Program-made: the position numbers and the translations under genes | Notes under the pieces: model-generated | Database searches by the model: none | The model's input: the letters and a program-made list of their open reading frames with translations, nothing else | What the model was told of the DNA's origin: nothing | Shown: positions 35,392-45,031 of the stretch, one piece after another | Numbering within the stretch: the first letter of the stretch is position 1 | Layout of the letters: every line of letters begins with the position of its first letter | DNA from: Rubripirellula reticaptiva | GTDB lineage: Bacteria; Planctomycetota; Planctomycetia; Pirellulales; Pirellulaceae | Length of the DNA stretch: 64,000 nucleotides | Direction of reading: 5' to 3' | Assembly (NCBI RefSeq): GCF_007860175.1 | Contig: NZ_SJPX01000005.1 | Location: forward strand, 930,001 to 994,000

Positions 35392-37071
35392 ATGACCACC
35401 GGCGACCAATCGGCTCCCGAAACGGACCCCAACACGACGGCAAACGTCGTATCGACTCCATCCGATTCGGATGCAGCGACCCCCAACCAATCCCTCGCTT
35501 CGGACAATCCGGCAGCTGATCCAGCAGCCGAAACCCCGGCACCTGAAAAGCCAGCGATGGACACAGCCAAGCCAGCCAGCGCGGCTCCCTTGGCCAAAGC
35601 TGCTCGCAGCGGCCCCTTGTCGGCTCGAGGACTTGGCTTGGCCAAGCCTTCGTCGCCATCGGTTAGCTCCGAAGAGCTTTCCAAACAAATGGGGGTGAAG
35701 CCGAAAGACGCTGGCGGCAAGCCTACGAAAAAGAAGCCCCAGTCGCAAAAGCCTAAACCGGCCGGCGCCTTCAGCAGCGAAACCAGCGACCCGGACAAAA
35801 TCCCGCGTCCCAAGACGACTCCATCGCGTGTCGCCGTGCCGAATCTGCGAATGGGATTGTCGGACGACCTGCAAGCAGAACTCGATGCCGAACTTGCGGC
35901 AGCCGATGTCGAAGCCATCTTGGGCGGATCGGCTGGTATGCCAGACCGCAAAGAACCGCTCGAAGAAAACGCTCGCGTGATGGGCACGGTTCTGAAAGTC
36001 GATACGGACCATGTTTTCGTTGGCCTTGGCGGCCCAGACGAAGGCATCGTGCCGTTTCTGCAGTTCAAAGAAGAACCCGTCGTCGGATCACAGATCGAAG
36101 TCGAAGTTCGCGCGTTCGAAAAGGGCGACGGTCTTTACGTGTTGTCGCTGCCAGGCGGCACGATCGTTGCATCAGACTGGGAAGACATCGATGAGGGAAC
36201 CGTCGTCGAAGTCACGATCACGGGACACAACGCCGGCGGTTTGGAATGCAAAGTTGGCGGCGGTCGCGGCTTCATTCCGATGGGCCAAATTTCAGAACAT
36301 CGCATCGAAGACGCCAGCGAATTCGTTGATCAAAAATTCTTGTGCGTCGTCACCGAATCGAACGAGCGACGGGGCAACCTTGTCCTCAGCCGACGTGCGA
36401 TTCTTGAACGTGAACGCGAAGAGAAGCGAAAGGAACAACTCGAAAAAATCGAAGTTGGCCAAACGCTGGAAGGCATCGTTCGCAGCGTCAAAGACTTCGG
36501 CGCCTTTGTCGATCTCGGTGGACTTGATGGACTGATCCACATCAGCAAATTGAGCTGGGACCGCGTCGCGCATCCAAGCGAAGTCGTAGAAGTCGGCCAA
36601 CAGGTCAAAGTCCAAATCGACAAGATCGATAAAGAAACAGGCAAGATCGGCCTGTCCTATCGCGACCTGCTCGAAAACCCTTGGGACACTGCCGAAGCCG
36701 ACTACGCCGCCGGCGCGATCCTGAAAGGCACCGTTACTCGGATCGCCGCCTTCGGTTGCTTTGTCAAACTTGGCCCCGGCGTCGAAGGCTTGGTCCACAT
36801 CAGCGAAGTGGCTAGCCACCGAGTCTCGCGTGTCGACGCATTCGTCAGCGAAGGCCAAGAAGTCGAAGTGAAGGTTTTATCGTTCGACCGTGATTCGCAA
36901 AAAATCAGCCTGTCGATGAAGCAAGTCAACGCACCCGCGGTCGAAGCGAAACCGACCGAAGAGCCAGACGAGCCGCTGCGCGAAGTCGCGATCAAGCCAG
37001 CCCACTCGGGTCCGCTTCGCGGCGGAAACGACACCGCATCAGGCGGCGAAAAATTTGGTTTGCGTTGGTAA
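35392..37071 (+). CDS. S1 RNA-binding domain protein, ribosomal protein S1-like
   Basis: 559 residues from the ATG at 35392; a start five codons earlier is possible. The first 175 residues are disordered, rich in Pro, Ala, Ser and Lys. Four S1 domains follow: [61 protein letters not shown] and [21 protein letters not shown]. The third and fourth carry the full GLIHIS / GLVHIS signatures. Planctomycete S1 proteins often have such reduced domain numbers, so this probably is the ribosomal protein or a close mRNA-binding relative. A good terminator follows 30 bp after the stop. Confidence 0.88.
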   Translation: MTTGDQSAPETDPNTTANVVSTPSDSDAATPNQSLASDNPAADPAAETPAPEKPAMDTAKPASAAPLAKAARSGPLSARGLGLAKPSSPSVSSEELSKQMGVKPKDAGGKPTKKKPQSQKPKPAGAFSSETSDPDKIPRPKTTPSRVAVPNLRMGLSDDLQAELDAELAAADVEAILGGSAGMPDRKEPLEENARVMGTVLKVDTDHVFVGLGGPDEGIVPFLQFKEEPVVGSQIEVEVRAFEKGDGLYVLSLPGGTIVASDWEDIDEGTVVEVTITGHNAGGLECKVGGGRGFIPMGQISEHRIEDASEFVDQKFLCVVTESNERRGNLVLSRRAILEREREEKRKEQLEKIEVGQTLEGIVRSVKDFGAFVDLGGLDGLIHISKLSWDRVAHPSEVVEVGQQVKVQIDKIDKETGKIGLSYRDLLENPWDTAEADYAAGAILKGTVTRIAAFGCFVKLGPGVEGLVHISEVASHRVSRVDAFVSEGQEVEVKVLSFDRDSQKISLSMKQVNAPAVEAKPTEEPDEPLREVAIKPAHSGPLRGGNDTASGGEKFGLRW

Positions 37072-37100
37072 TCTGAACCGACCAACGAATTGAAACACAA

Positions 37101-37132
37101 ACCGAGGGAAGCTCTGCGACCCTCGGTTTTTT
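37101..37132 (+). terminator. Rho-independent terminator of the S1-domain gene
   Basis: An 8-bp stem ACCGAGGG / CCCTCGGT with an 11-nt loop is followed by TTTTTT. It starts 30 bp after the S1 gene stop. Confidence 0.9.
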
Positions 37133-37290
37133 CTTGCACCGACGGCATCGCCGGGCGGAAACGAGGCGTTACGCCCGGCGCACTCCACGCATTTTTCTTG
37201 CGTCGCCGCCGCACGCCCCGTTAAAATGTGGGCCTTGTCTCAACTTGCCCAGCTCGGGCCGCCTCTTCAAAAATGAATCGGAGGTTTGTG

Positions 37291-38517
37291 ATGCGCTCTC
37301 GCAAACACACAGCACGTCGCCATACAGCACGTCGTAACACAGTACGTCGTAACTCGGAATCTCGTGACGCAGGCTCGTCAGCATCTGGATTCACTCTGGT
37401 CGAAATCCTGGTCGTGATTTCAATCATCGGCATTCTGATGGGATTGACGGTTCCCGCCGTCATGGAAGCCAGACGCACGGCGGCACGCGCACTTTGCGCT
37501 GAAAACCTACGCCAACTTGCCATCGCAACGGTCGCCTTCGAAACCACCCATGACAGAATGCCCGGATACCTGCAACAGTTCGGCGAATTCCCAGGCGGTG
37601 CTGACCCTTCCGATCCACCAAACTACTCTGGCAATGTGCCGCGGCACTTCAAAATCGGCGGTTGGCCAATCGCCATTCTTAGCAAACTGGACAACCAGCC
37701 TGCCTATGAGCGATGGAGCTTGGACCGGTACCCGATCATCGCCGACGGCAACGGTTCGCAAACCCGAACGACGGAAGGGTACAGCGCCCACGCTTCGACG
37801 CATTTGGACACGTTCATTTGCCCTAGTTCCAGCAATACGATCTGGCACCGCGGCAAGAACAACTACATCGCCAACAATGGCATGCACTCCGATTCATTCC
37901 CGATGATCTACACACGACCGGGCGCGGCGGCACGAACAGTTGACTTTGCCCGGTCCCAGAACCGAAGAAACGGGATGTTCAATAACCAGTTCAACGGTTT
38001 TGACCCTGCTGCTCCGACGCAACGAGTTGCAATCGGAAAACCGTTCCGTCTCGACGACTGCCGCGACGGCGTCAGCCAAACGATGATGCTGAGCGAAAAC
38101 AATCAAGCGGCACCGACGTACCTGACTCGGCTTTCCGGCAACACGAATCATTTGACAAACATCGTCAACGTCGGCGGATCCGATACCGTGGCCTACTCGC
38201 CCGAATCGCGATACTTGCAAGGTGCGGTTTGGCACTTCGAAGATCCCAGCGGGTTTGCCGGAGCCCCCGCCGTGGCGCCGATTCACAAAATCAACGGCGG
38301 CGACGTTTACCAAAACTCGCTAACGCTTGCCAACGCATCCGACCTGGCACGGCCCTCGTCCTTGCACACCGGCGGCGTGAACATGGCCATGGCCGACGGC
38401 AGCATCAAGTTTGTGACCACATCGATCAGTTACCCGGTTTATCAGGCAATGATGACGCCGTCGGGCCAGGCGAGCGACGTGCCAGCCAACGAATTCATCC
38501 CCGTTGACGAGATTTAG
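37291..38517 (+). CDS. DUF1559 prepilin-like protein
   Basis: 408 residues from the ATG at 37291, which has GGAGG 6 nt upstream (37280-37284). A basic N-terminus with small Arg/His repeats (ARRHTARRNTVRRN) precedes the type IV prepilin cleavage/methylation motif GFTLVEILVVISIIGILMGL. DUF1559-type landmarks follow: ARALCAENLRQLAIATVAFE, FICPSS near the middle, and the C-terminal HTGGVNMAMADGSIKF. These are the expanded planctomycete pseudopilin family. No secretion ATPase or peptidase is next to it. The basic leader is unusually long. Confidence 0.94.
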   Translation: MRSRKHTARRHTARRNTVRRNSESRDAGSSASGFTLVEILVVISIIGILMGLTVPAVMEARRTAARALCAENLRQLAIATVAFETTHDRMPGYLQQFGEFPGGADPSDPPNYSGNVPRHFKIGGWPIAILSKLDNQPAYERWSLDRYPIIADGNGSQTRTTEGYSAHASTHLDTFICPSSSNTIWHRGKNNYIANNGMHSDSFPMIYTRPGAAARTVDFARSQNRRNGMFNNQFNGFDPAAPTQRVAIGKPFRLDDCRDGVSQTMMLSENNQAAPTYLTRLSGNTNHLTNIVNVGGSDTVAYSPESRYLQGAVWHFEDPSGFAGAPAVAPIHKINGGDVYQNSLTLANASDLARPSSLHTGGVNMAMADGSIKFVTTSISYPVYQAMMTPSGQASDVPANEFIPVDEI

Positions 38518-38674
38518 CAGCCAGAGCCAGATCAATTTTCAAGCAAAGCCGTACCGAAAGTCGCCAGACGATTGGTAGTCTAGGAAGTTTGACTTCACTT
38601 GACTTAGCACTGCCTGACCTCGTAACGTCCGTGCTTGGAATCACGACGATATCCTCGCACGGCGGAATGAGACG

Positions 38675-39556
38675 ATTCGTAATCCACGAATCTACCGATG
38701 GCTCGCAATCTTCGCATCCGCGAACTTGGCGGTCGGCTGCGCCACTTGGAAAGACGACAGCTCGTTGACATCAGCGATAAAGTCTCAAAAAAACTCGGTC
38801 TTGATGGACCGACCGCTTATTGAAAGCAAACGATCCATCGTCCTGGACATCGAATTCGTCAACATTGATGTCGCGACCGCCGATGCCGATTCAGCTGCCT
38901 CGCTTTGGCAGTGGGTCGACGAGACGCCGATCGATATCAATCTGCGCAACGAATTCCTGAACAATGGGATTCGTATCGGCTTGGTTTCCAGCGAAGAGCG
39001 CTTTCGAGAACGAATCACTTCGCTTGCTGCACAAAAAGACGTGCTCGAAGAATTCTTGACCAGCGCGTCGGTCGCCAGCGATCTGTCGCGTGGCGAAAAA
39101 CGAATTCCGATGCGCATCGGCAAGCGATACGAACTCCCCGTTCGTCAACCGATCGAGGGCAACCACGTCGCACTGGCCCGCGTCGGCCAGCAAACGATCG
39201 GTCGCACGCTTCAAAATGCGCAATACTTGATGGCCATCCGCCCTGTCCAAGCGACCGGCCAGAAACAAATTGAACTTTCGCTGCGAACCGAAATCCAGCA
39301 CGGCGAAACCCAACAAAAGTGGGTCGGCAGCGACTCGGCGATCCGAATCGACCAGCGACGCGAAACGTGGCCGATCCCCTCGCTGGACCTAAACCTCGAA
39401 GTAGCCGAAGGCGACGTGCTGGTACTCGCCCCAACATGGCCGCTGACTGGCCTGGCCAAGCATATGTTTTCCGGCCAAAACGCCGACCACCAACCAGAAA
39501 TGGTCGTGCTGCTGATCCGCGTCGCGCAAGTGCCCACGGCGATCGACCGCATCTAG
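38675..39556 (+). CDS. Lipoprotein with non-canonical or lost start codon
   Basis: The coding frame is clear from 38726 (a TTG) to 39556: 276 residues, hydrophilic alpha/beta, no known domain. Immediately upstream in the same frame lies WLAIFASANLAVGC, a good lipoprotein signal with lipobox LAVGC, so the true start should be earlier. The only fitting position is an ATT at 38675, with GGCGG 9 nt before it, giving a 22-residue signal. The ATG at 38668 is in another frame, so a one- or two-base indel would also explain it. I place the start at 38675 with that caveat. The mature part shows a C-terminal block (DVLVLAPTWPLTGLAKHMF) of unknown meaning. Confidence 0.6.
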   Translation: MRNPRIYRWLAIFASANLAVGCATWKDDSSLTSAIKSQKNSVLMDRPLIESKRSIVLDIEFVNIDVATADADSAASLWQWVDETPIDINLRNEFLNNGIRIGLVSSEERFRERITSLAAQKDVLEEFLTSASVASDLSRGEKRIPMRIGKRYELPVRQPIEGNHVALARVGQQTIGRTLQNAQYLMAIRPVQATGQKQIELSLRTEIQHGETQQKWVGSDSAIRIDQRRETWPIPSLDLNLEVAEGDVLVLAPTWPLTGLAKHMFSGQNADHQPEMVVLLIRVAQVPTAIDRI

Positions 39557-39632
39557 GCATTTTTAGACTTGCCGTAGGGCCGGTTCCCACTCGCGATCGG
39601 CGCGCAGCCCCAGTTGCAATGGGCTTGCGCAC

Positions 39633-39673
39633 AAAAAAAGCCGCTGAGGCTTTTGCACTCAGCGGCTTCTTTT
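39633..39673. terminator. Bidirectional terminator between convergent genes
   Basis: A 10-bp perfect stem (AGCCGCTGAG / CTCAGCGGCT) with a 9-nt loop is flanked by an A-run on the left and TCTTTT on the right. It can serve both the plus-strand lipoprotein gene and the minus-strand trigger factor gene. Confidence 0.88.
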
Positions 39674-39721
39674 CAAATCCAGCTTCTCTTTAAATCGTTG
39701 CCTGGTCGCACAGGTTGGCGA

Positions 39722-41224
39722 CTAGTCTTCGTCGCGCTCAGTCTTCTTTTCGGCTTCCTTCGGCGAATCGTCAGCGTACTTGGCTGTTGGAATCGCTTCG
39801 GCGTCCTTGGTTGGCAAGACGTTGTGATAGACGGCGAATTCCGATGGTTCTTCGCCAGTCTTCTTGTCGACCGGTTCTTCGGTGACCTTCGCGCTTTCGA
39901 CAACCAGTTCGATCACCTTGCGTTCCACGATTTGGTTTCGCAGTGCATCCATTTGGCCCTGCTTTTCCAATCGAGCACGAACACGACGTTCGGGCACATC
40001 GCTTTGCTGAGCGATCAACGCGATTTCTGCAGCGTAGTCTGCTTCTTCTGCGTCGATCTTTTGCTCTTCTGCAATTTGCTCGAGGATAAAGTGCTCACGC
40101 AGTGCCGACTCGGTGGTGGCTTGAGCATTTTGACGTGAAGCGTTGACGAAGCGACGAATCATGTCGTCATCGAAACCGTTGCGGCGAAGTTCAAGAACCT
40201 TTCGTTCCAATTCGCGAGCGGTTTGACGCTTGACCAACGTTGCAGGCAGTTCAAAGTCAGCCGATCCGGCCAACAAATCAACCACGGTCTTACGCACGGC
40301 TTGCTGAGTACGGTAGTCAGCTTGGCGAGTCAACGAATCACGGACAAAGTCGCGAAGCTCTTGCTCGGATTCAAAGTCACCGAGTTCAGCAAGGAATTCG
40401 TCTGTCATTTCTGGGTGCTCGAGCTTCAGCACTTCGACGACGCTGAAGACCACGTCCAGTTCTTTGCCACGCATGGCTTCGTCGGTGGCACCATCGGCGA
40501 CAGTAACTTTGCCCGATCGGGTTTCGCCTTCTTTGACGCCGACCATCAACTTGCCAAAGCCTTCGCAGACCGCGTCCGAGAAGCTGAGACGATCGTCGAG
40601 ATCGACGCGTTCTTCATCCATTGAGGTCAACACTTTGCCATCCAGCTTGAACTTCGCTGTGATCAGCAACTTGTCACCGACTTCGGCAGGCCCGTCGGTT
40701 GCTTCAAGCGTGGCGTAGCGAGCCAACACGCGATCGAGTGCTTCTTGGACATCGTCGTCCGAGATTTCTTCGACAGGCTTGTTTAGCTTGATGCCCTTCC
40801 ATTCAGGCGTCTTGAATTCGGGACGAACTTCGATTTCGAATTGGAACTTGAAGTCGCCCGACTCTGGAATATTGATCGCGTTGTAATCGAAGTTAGGCTC
40901 GCCGATCGCGTTGAAACTGTCCGCTTCGGTGATCTGAGCTAAGCTGTCCATCAACAGCGAGCCCTTGACTTGCTCTTCAACGCGATCCTTGAATTGCTTC
41001 TCGACCAACTTGCGAGGTGCACGACCGTTTCGGAATCCTGGCACTTGGGCTTCAGGAACCAATTCGTCGTAAGCATTCTTGAGGTAACGCTGAACTTCGG
41101 ACTGCTCGATGGTAACGATCACTTCCCGCAAGCAAGCCTGCGGACTTTCGACCTTAATATCCAACTTCAGCGGCTTCTTTTCTTCAGCGACGTCGGTGAT
41201 TTGGTTCTCGGTGGAGGTGGACAT
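39722..41224 (-). CDS. tig: Trigger factor (ribosome-associated chaperone)
   Basis: 500 residues. The N-terminal ribosome-docking domain has the signature PGFRNGRAPRKLVEKQF. The FKBP-like prolyl isomerase domain spans about 165-250 (VGDKLLITAKFKLDGK, GKLMVGVKEGETRSGKVTV). The long helical C-terminal arms follow (FELPATLVKRQTARELERKV, SALREHFILEQIAEEQKI) and end in a charged tail of about 70 residues. It binds nascent chains at the exit tunnel. ATG with GAGG upstream. Monocistronic with its own terminator. Confidence 0.96.
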   Translation of the reverse strand: MSTSTENQITDVAEEKKPLKLDIKVESPQACLREVIVTIEQSEVQRYLKNAYDELVPEAQVPGFRNGRAPRKLVEKQFKDRVEEQVKGSLLMDSLAQITEADSFNAIGEPNFDYNAINIPESGDFKFQFEIEVRPEFKTPEWKGIKLNKPVEEISDDDVQEALDRVLARYATLEATDGPAEVGDKLLITAKFKLDGKVLTSMDEERVDLDDRLSFSDAVCEGFGKLMVGVKEGETRSGKVTVADGATDEAMRGKELDVVFSVVEVLKLEHPEMTDEFLAELGDFESEQELRDFVRDSLTRQADYRTQQAVRKTVVDLLAGSADFELPATLVKRQTARELERKVLELRRNGFDDDMIRRFVNASRQNAQATTESALREHFILEQIAEEQKIDAEEADYAAEIALIAQQSDVPERRVRARLEKQGQMDALRNQIVERKVIELVVESAKVTEEPVDKKTGEEPSEFAVYHNVLPTKDAEAIPTAKYADDSPKEAEKKTERDED

Positions 41225-41609
41225 CGGTGCGAAAGACCTCAGCTCGTGGTAATTGTTTTGGGCGTAGTGGAATTTGAACCCGGCAGTTTACCGAGAAATA
41301 GTAAAAATCAGCAAGCGGGGTCTTGGAAGTGGTTTTTACCGCTGCGTTTGCAAGATTAATGACGAGCAGGAAGCGGTAGTTTACAGAGCCGAGATGAGAT
41401 CGGGCATACCGCTTGAGGATAGTCGGCTGCGTTGTTTGGCGGTTGTTTGGCTGTTGTCTGACTGTTGCTTGACTTTGCTGAAAGGTTACAAAAACTCTGG
41501 ATTGGGCTGGTGTTCTAGAATTTTTGCGTCCGTTCCAAAAAACACTCCGAAGAGGCCTTGCCGAGTCCGATACCGCTTCTATAATCTGCCTCTCACTCGA
41601 GAATGATTT
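41225..41609. other. Shared upstream region of tig and tRNA-Gly
   Basis: 385 bp with no supported protein gene. It contains the tRNA-Gly promoter near its right end and presumably the tig promoter at the left. Open frames on both strands here are not protein-like. Confidence 0.6.
41558..41585 (+). promoter_or_regulatory. Sigma-70 promoter of tRNA-Gly
   Basis: TTGCCG, a 16-nt spacer, then a perfect TATAAT, ending 24 nt before the tRNA. Its layout matches that of the tRNA-Asp promoter (TTGCGA, 16 nt, TATAAT). Confidence 0.78.
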
Positions 41610-41682
41610 GCGGCTGTAGCTCAGTTGGCAGAGCATCACGTTGCCAACGTGATTGTCGTCGGTTCGAATCCGATCAGCCGCT
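41610..41682 (+). tRNA. tRNA-Gly (anticodon GCC)
   Basis: 73 nt form a standard cloverleaf. The acceptor GCGGCTG pairs with CAGCCGC; the D-loop has AGTTGGCA; the anticodon stem TCACG/CGTGA encloses TTGCCAA with anticodon GCC; and the T-arm has GGTTCGAATCC. Discriminator T. CCA is not encoded. It precedes the FabH-like gene by 64 bp. Confidence 0.96.
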
Positions 41683-41746
41683 TTCTCTTTTCTTTCTCCG
41701 TGCCGGAAGGTGACACCCCCGGATCCAAGCTGGGAATGGACACGCT

Positions 41747-42751
41747 GTGCCGCACGCTCAAATAGGCAAGATCGCCGTTCATTTTCCCGAGCGGATTGAG
41801 TCCAACGATATGCTCGCCGAGCAGTTTCCACGTTGGGACCTGCAACTGATCGCGGAAAAGACGGGTATCAACCAGCGTCACATTGCGGCCCCCGGCGAAA
41901 CCGCCAGCGATCTTGCTGTCGCGGCCGCCGAAAAACTGTTTGCCTCGGGTGCGATCGATCGCGAATCGATTGATTTCATCTTGCTGTGCACTCAGACGCC
42001 CGATTATCCGCTGCCGACAACTAGCTGCTTGGTCCAAGATCGACTTGGACTATCGACGCGGTGCGGTGCGATGGACTTCAATCTGGGCTGCAGCGGTTTC
42101 GTTTATGGACTTGCCGTCGCTGATGGGCTGATCCAAAGCCGAGCCGCGAAAAACATCCTGCTGCTGACAGCGGAAACGTACAGCAAGTACATCGACGACG
42201 ACGACCGCAGCCTGCGAACGATCTTTGGCGATGCCGCAGCTGCAACTCTGATCACACCCGGCGAGACGCCGTCGGTTTGGGGATTCCAGTTCGGCAGTGA
42301 CGGCAGCGGCGGTGACATGCTAATCGTCGGCGATGGCGGCGCTCGTGCCGAACAAGACGCGATCAAACCACGACATCGCAAACGCTGGAACAGCCGTTTG
42401 TACATGGACGGGCCGAGCCTGATCAACTTCACCGTCGAAGCCATCCCGCGTTTGGTTGACGAAATCCTAGAAGCGAATGGGATGACGGACGCCGACATCG
42501 ACAAGTACCTGATGCACCAAGCCACTTGGAAGATGCTGGACCAGTTGCGAAGTCGCATGCAGGTCAGCGACGAACGTTTGCCAATCGACCTTGCCGACAT
42601 TGGTAACACGGTTTCGTGCACGCTGCCGATCCTGATTGAACGCTTGCGTTCAAGAGGCGAAACGAAACCGGGCGACACGAATATGCTGGTCGGTTTCGGC
42701 GTGGGCCTGTCGTGGGCCGGTTGCCTGTGGAAAGACCACTGCGAAGGCTAG
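41747..42751 (+). CDS. 3-oxoacyl-ACP synthase III (FabH) family protein
   Basis: 334 residues, starting at a GTG. The thiolase-fold triad is intact: Cys115 in FNLGCSGF, His257 in LMHQATWKM and Asn287 in DIGNTVSCTLP. Length and order match FabH/KAS III, which condenses acetyl-CoA or another primer with malonyl-ACP. Variation at DYPLPTTSCLVQDRLG and the absence of fab genes nearby mean it could instead serve a secondary pathway such as olefin, lipid or polyketide priming. The motif set is secure; the pathway is not. Confidence 0.9.
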   Translation: MPHAQIGKIAVHFPERIESNDMLAEQFPRWDLQLIAEKTGINQRHIAAPGETASDLAVAAAEKLFASGAIDRESIDFILLCTQTPDYPLPTTSCLVQDRLGLSTRCGAMDFNLGCSGFVYGLAVADGLIQSRAAKNILLLTAETYSKYIDDDDRSLRTIFGDAAAATLITPGETPSVWGFQFGSDGSGGDMLIVGDGGARAEQDAIKPRHRKRWNSRLYMDGPSLINFTVEAIPRLVDEILEANGMTDADIDKYLMHQATWKMLDQLRSRMQVSDERLPIDLADIGNTVSCTLPILIERLRSRGETKPGDTNMLVGFGVGLSWAGCLWKDHCEG

Positions 42752-42795
42752 ATCTCTGTCACCTGACCTAGGTTGGCTGACGGTTTGCTGATGGC

Positions 42796-44175
42796 TTATG
42801 GGCTGGACGACACGAAAACCTTCTCGGCGGGGGCGATCGCGATTCGGTAGGTGTTGCGACCGTTGACGATCTGCACGTGCTCATTGACCGGCAACCCGAT
42901 CGATTGGCCGTTGAACCCAAGCGGATCCAACGACACGATGTGATCGCCGGCCGGCAACTCGCAGCGGAAGACCTGGATTTCCCGCGGTAGCAATCCCCAA
43001 CATCGCGTGTCGGCTTTCTCACTGCCTGCCCATGCCGACGCGGCCGCGAAATGGAACAGCGATCCGACCGACCCGTTTAACCCAATCGAATTGCCAACCT
43101 TGGCAACCGCGGCTTCCTTGGTCGCTCGGCGAACGACCGCTCTCGCAATCGTGTAGGGCATCTCGGATTCCACTTGCCGAGTCGCCAATTCGCCGACGTC
43201 CGTGATCGTCTGCGTTGCCCCTAACAACTGGCCGCCCGAGCGAATGCCGATCGCGGCGATCGGCGACGGCGGGATCACCACCAACGGAACCTTGACCGAC
43301 GCGATGTTCGGAAGCACCGGCCCGTTGACGCGTTTCTTGCCGTCGGCCGATTCTTCTTCGTTGGTTTCGGCGTTTAGCACCGACGATGCAATCGACAGCG
43401 CGGCCGAAGTCGTTTCCGCGACCGTTTCTTGCAAGACTGGTCCGCGACCAACACAAGCGATCACGTAAAGAACTCCGTGACCAGCTTGGCTGTGCGAGCC
43501 GCCACTGGCGCGCTGGATGTCTTCGGCAGCGGGTGCAAATTGTGGCCGAACGGCGCTGACCAAACGATAGGCCTTGGCCGCATCATCGAAATCGTGGTGC
43601 GTCGCCTCTCGCATGATGCCGCGTAGGTACGGGGCTAGGGCCAATGGCTGGTACACCTCGCCGGGCGAGAGAAACCCGCGGCTCTCAGCTTCGCGGCTAA
43701 GCTCGTTCTGCTTTTCGGTCGCCTGCAACGCGTAACTTTCAGCGTCGGTTTGGTCGCTGGCAAGCGAGCACAGCGATAGCATCGCGCGAATCATCACCTC
43801 TTCGTAGCCCGACGGATGGTACCGCCGCACTCGGTCGTCCGTGACCGTCGAGGCGGCTTCGGATACCAGCGCTAATTTCGGCGACGTATCAAACTTGTCT
43901 CGCAAATGGCGCAGCCTCGCCTCGGCCGACCGCACATTGCCGGACGCCAAGTCGACCATCGCCAAATCCAGGGCAGCCGCATCGGACACGCCGCCCTGTT
44001 TTTCAGCAAACTGCGAAAGCGTTTCGTCAGCGACTTGAAAATCGCCACTCACATACGCGTCACGAGCAAGATCGATCGACTGCATCGACCGGGCGCAGCC
44101 GCCACCAACAACGCCGACGATCGCAACCAGAATCGCGAAACTAAGCTGAAACGGTCGTCCGTTAAGGCTAGCCAT
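42796..44175 (-). CDS. COG3014-like lipoprotein with TPR-like N-terminus
   Basis: 459 residues from the ATG at 44175, chosen because TAGG lies 6 nt upstream and it gives a clean signal (LSFAILVAIVGVVGGGC); an ATG at 44190 or TTG at 44202 would overlap the upstream stop. The mature protein starts with helical repeats (DLARDAYVSGDFQVADETLSQ). Its C-terminal half shows the COG3014 pattern as I remember it: GVLYVIACVGRGP, VKVPLVVIPPSP, EKADTRCWGLLPREIQVF, ELPAGDHIVSLD. It is directly downstream of an LpoB-like lipoprotein; the same two families sit together in several gammaproteobacteria. Envelope-anchored, likely part of the same complex. Confidence 0.78.
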   Translation of the reverse strand: MASLNGRPFQLSFAILVAIVGVVGGGCARSMQSIDLARDAYVSGDFQVADETLSQFAEKQGGVSDAAALDLAMVDLASGNVRSAEARLRHLRDKFDTSPKLALVSEAASTVTDDRVRRYHPSGYEEVMIRAMLSLCSLASDQTDAESYALQATEKQNELSREAESRGFLSPGEVYQPLALAPYLRGIMREATHHDFDDAAKAYRLVSAVRPQFAPAAEDIQRASGGSHSQAGHGVLYVIACVGRGPVLQETVAETTSAALSIASSVLNAETNEEESADGKKRVNGPVLPNIASVKVPLVVIPPSPIAAIGIRSGGQLLGATQTITDVGELATRQVESEMPYTIARAVVRRATKEAAVAKVGNSIGLNGSVGSLFHFAAASAWAGSEKADTRCWGLLPREIQVFRCELPAGDHIVSLDPLGFNGQSIGLPVNEHVQIVNGRNTYRIAIAPAEKVFVSSSP

Positions 44176-44182
44176 CACGAGC

Positions 44183-44947
44183 CTAGCCATCCGCTTGGTC
44201 AAACAAACCCCAGTTCCACCACTTGCCCGCTCGAGTCTTGCTATAGCCCTTACGCAACTTCGCGGACTCTTTCATAAAGTCGCCCGAATGCAAGTTCACC
44301 ATCTCGAGGGTCAACGTGTAGTCGCGTTGGCTCGACTTGTTGCGATCCGTCGTACCCGACGTAATCGTCGCGTAAAGCAGGTAATCGACCGGCGTTCCCT
44401 GACGACCCAAGCTGGCGGCGAACCGGTTGCGGTTGTCAGGCAAGAACAGCGAATCGGGGCGCAACCGAGTATCGACTAAGGCTGCGTCAACCATGCGGCG
44501 GCTGATACCACGGAACGTTTCCGCCGAATTGATCTGGCTGTCGATTTGCTCGTAGATTTGGTCCTTGAAATCGCCAAGCTCTTCGGCACTCTTGTTTTCG
44601 ATTCCCACAAAACAGACCGTCGCCGGGCCGTTGGCCAGCGCCGATCCAATTGGCCCGCCCACCGGCATCCCGTCAATTGTGTCGAATCCGACCGTTTGAA
44701 TCGCTGGCGGACAACGCGACAGCAGTTTGGCGACCGATTCATCGACCAGCGGATTCCAAGTCGCCGCACCGGCTGCATGACTGCCCACCAGATCACTGTC
44801 ATTGCTAGCTAGAACGTGCCCATACTGGTGGCTAGCGCATCCCGCCGCCCCAAGCATTGACAAAGAAATGGCTGCCGTCGACAAAAAAGTGGTTGCCACA
44901 ACATTGGTGATCAACAGGTTGAACAATCGGGATCGTTTTAGCGTCAT
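44183..44947 (-). CDS. LpoB-like penicillin-binding protein activator lipoprotein
   Basis: 254 residues with a lipoprotein signal ending in LSMLGAAGC (Cys about 37). The mature domain follows the LpoB/YcfM pattern: PATVCFVGIENKSAEELGDFKDQIYEQI, INSAETFRGISRRMVDAAL, VDYLLYATITSGTTD and DYTLTLEMVNLHSGDF. In enterobacteria LpoB is an outer-membrane lipoprotein that stimulates peptidoglycan synthase PBP1B. Here it would act from the outer membrane in a planctomycete. It is followed within 8 bp by the COG3014-like gene. The family call is from sequence pattern and context. Confidence 0.82.
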   Translation of the reverse strand: MTLKRSRLFNLLITNVVATTFLSTAAISLSMLGAAGCASHQYGHVLASNDSDLVGSHAAGAATWNPLVDESVAKLLSRCPPAIQTVGFDTIDGMPVGGPIGSALANGPATVCFVGIENKSAEELGDFKDQIYEQIDSQINSAETFRGISRRMVDAALVDTRLRPDSLFLPDNRNRFAASLGRQGTPVDYLLYATITSGTTDRNKSSQRDYTLTLEMVNLHSGDFMKESAKLRKGYSKTRAGKWWNWGLFDQADG

Positions 44948-45031
44948 TGATCGGATTTCCGAAAAACAGGGTTGCGGGGCGGCCGATACGGGCGAATCAG
45001 GTCTCTTTAGCGGTCGAGAGTCGACAGAATC

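Noticed and set aside
35250-36068. Long minus-strand open frame opposite the S1-domain gene
   Set aside because: Shadow of the high-GC plus-strand gene; no ribosome site and no protein-like pattern.
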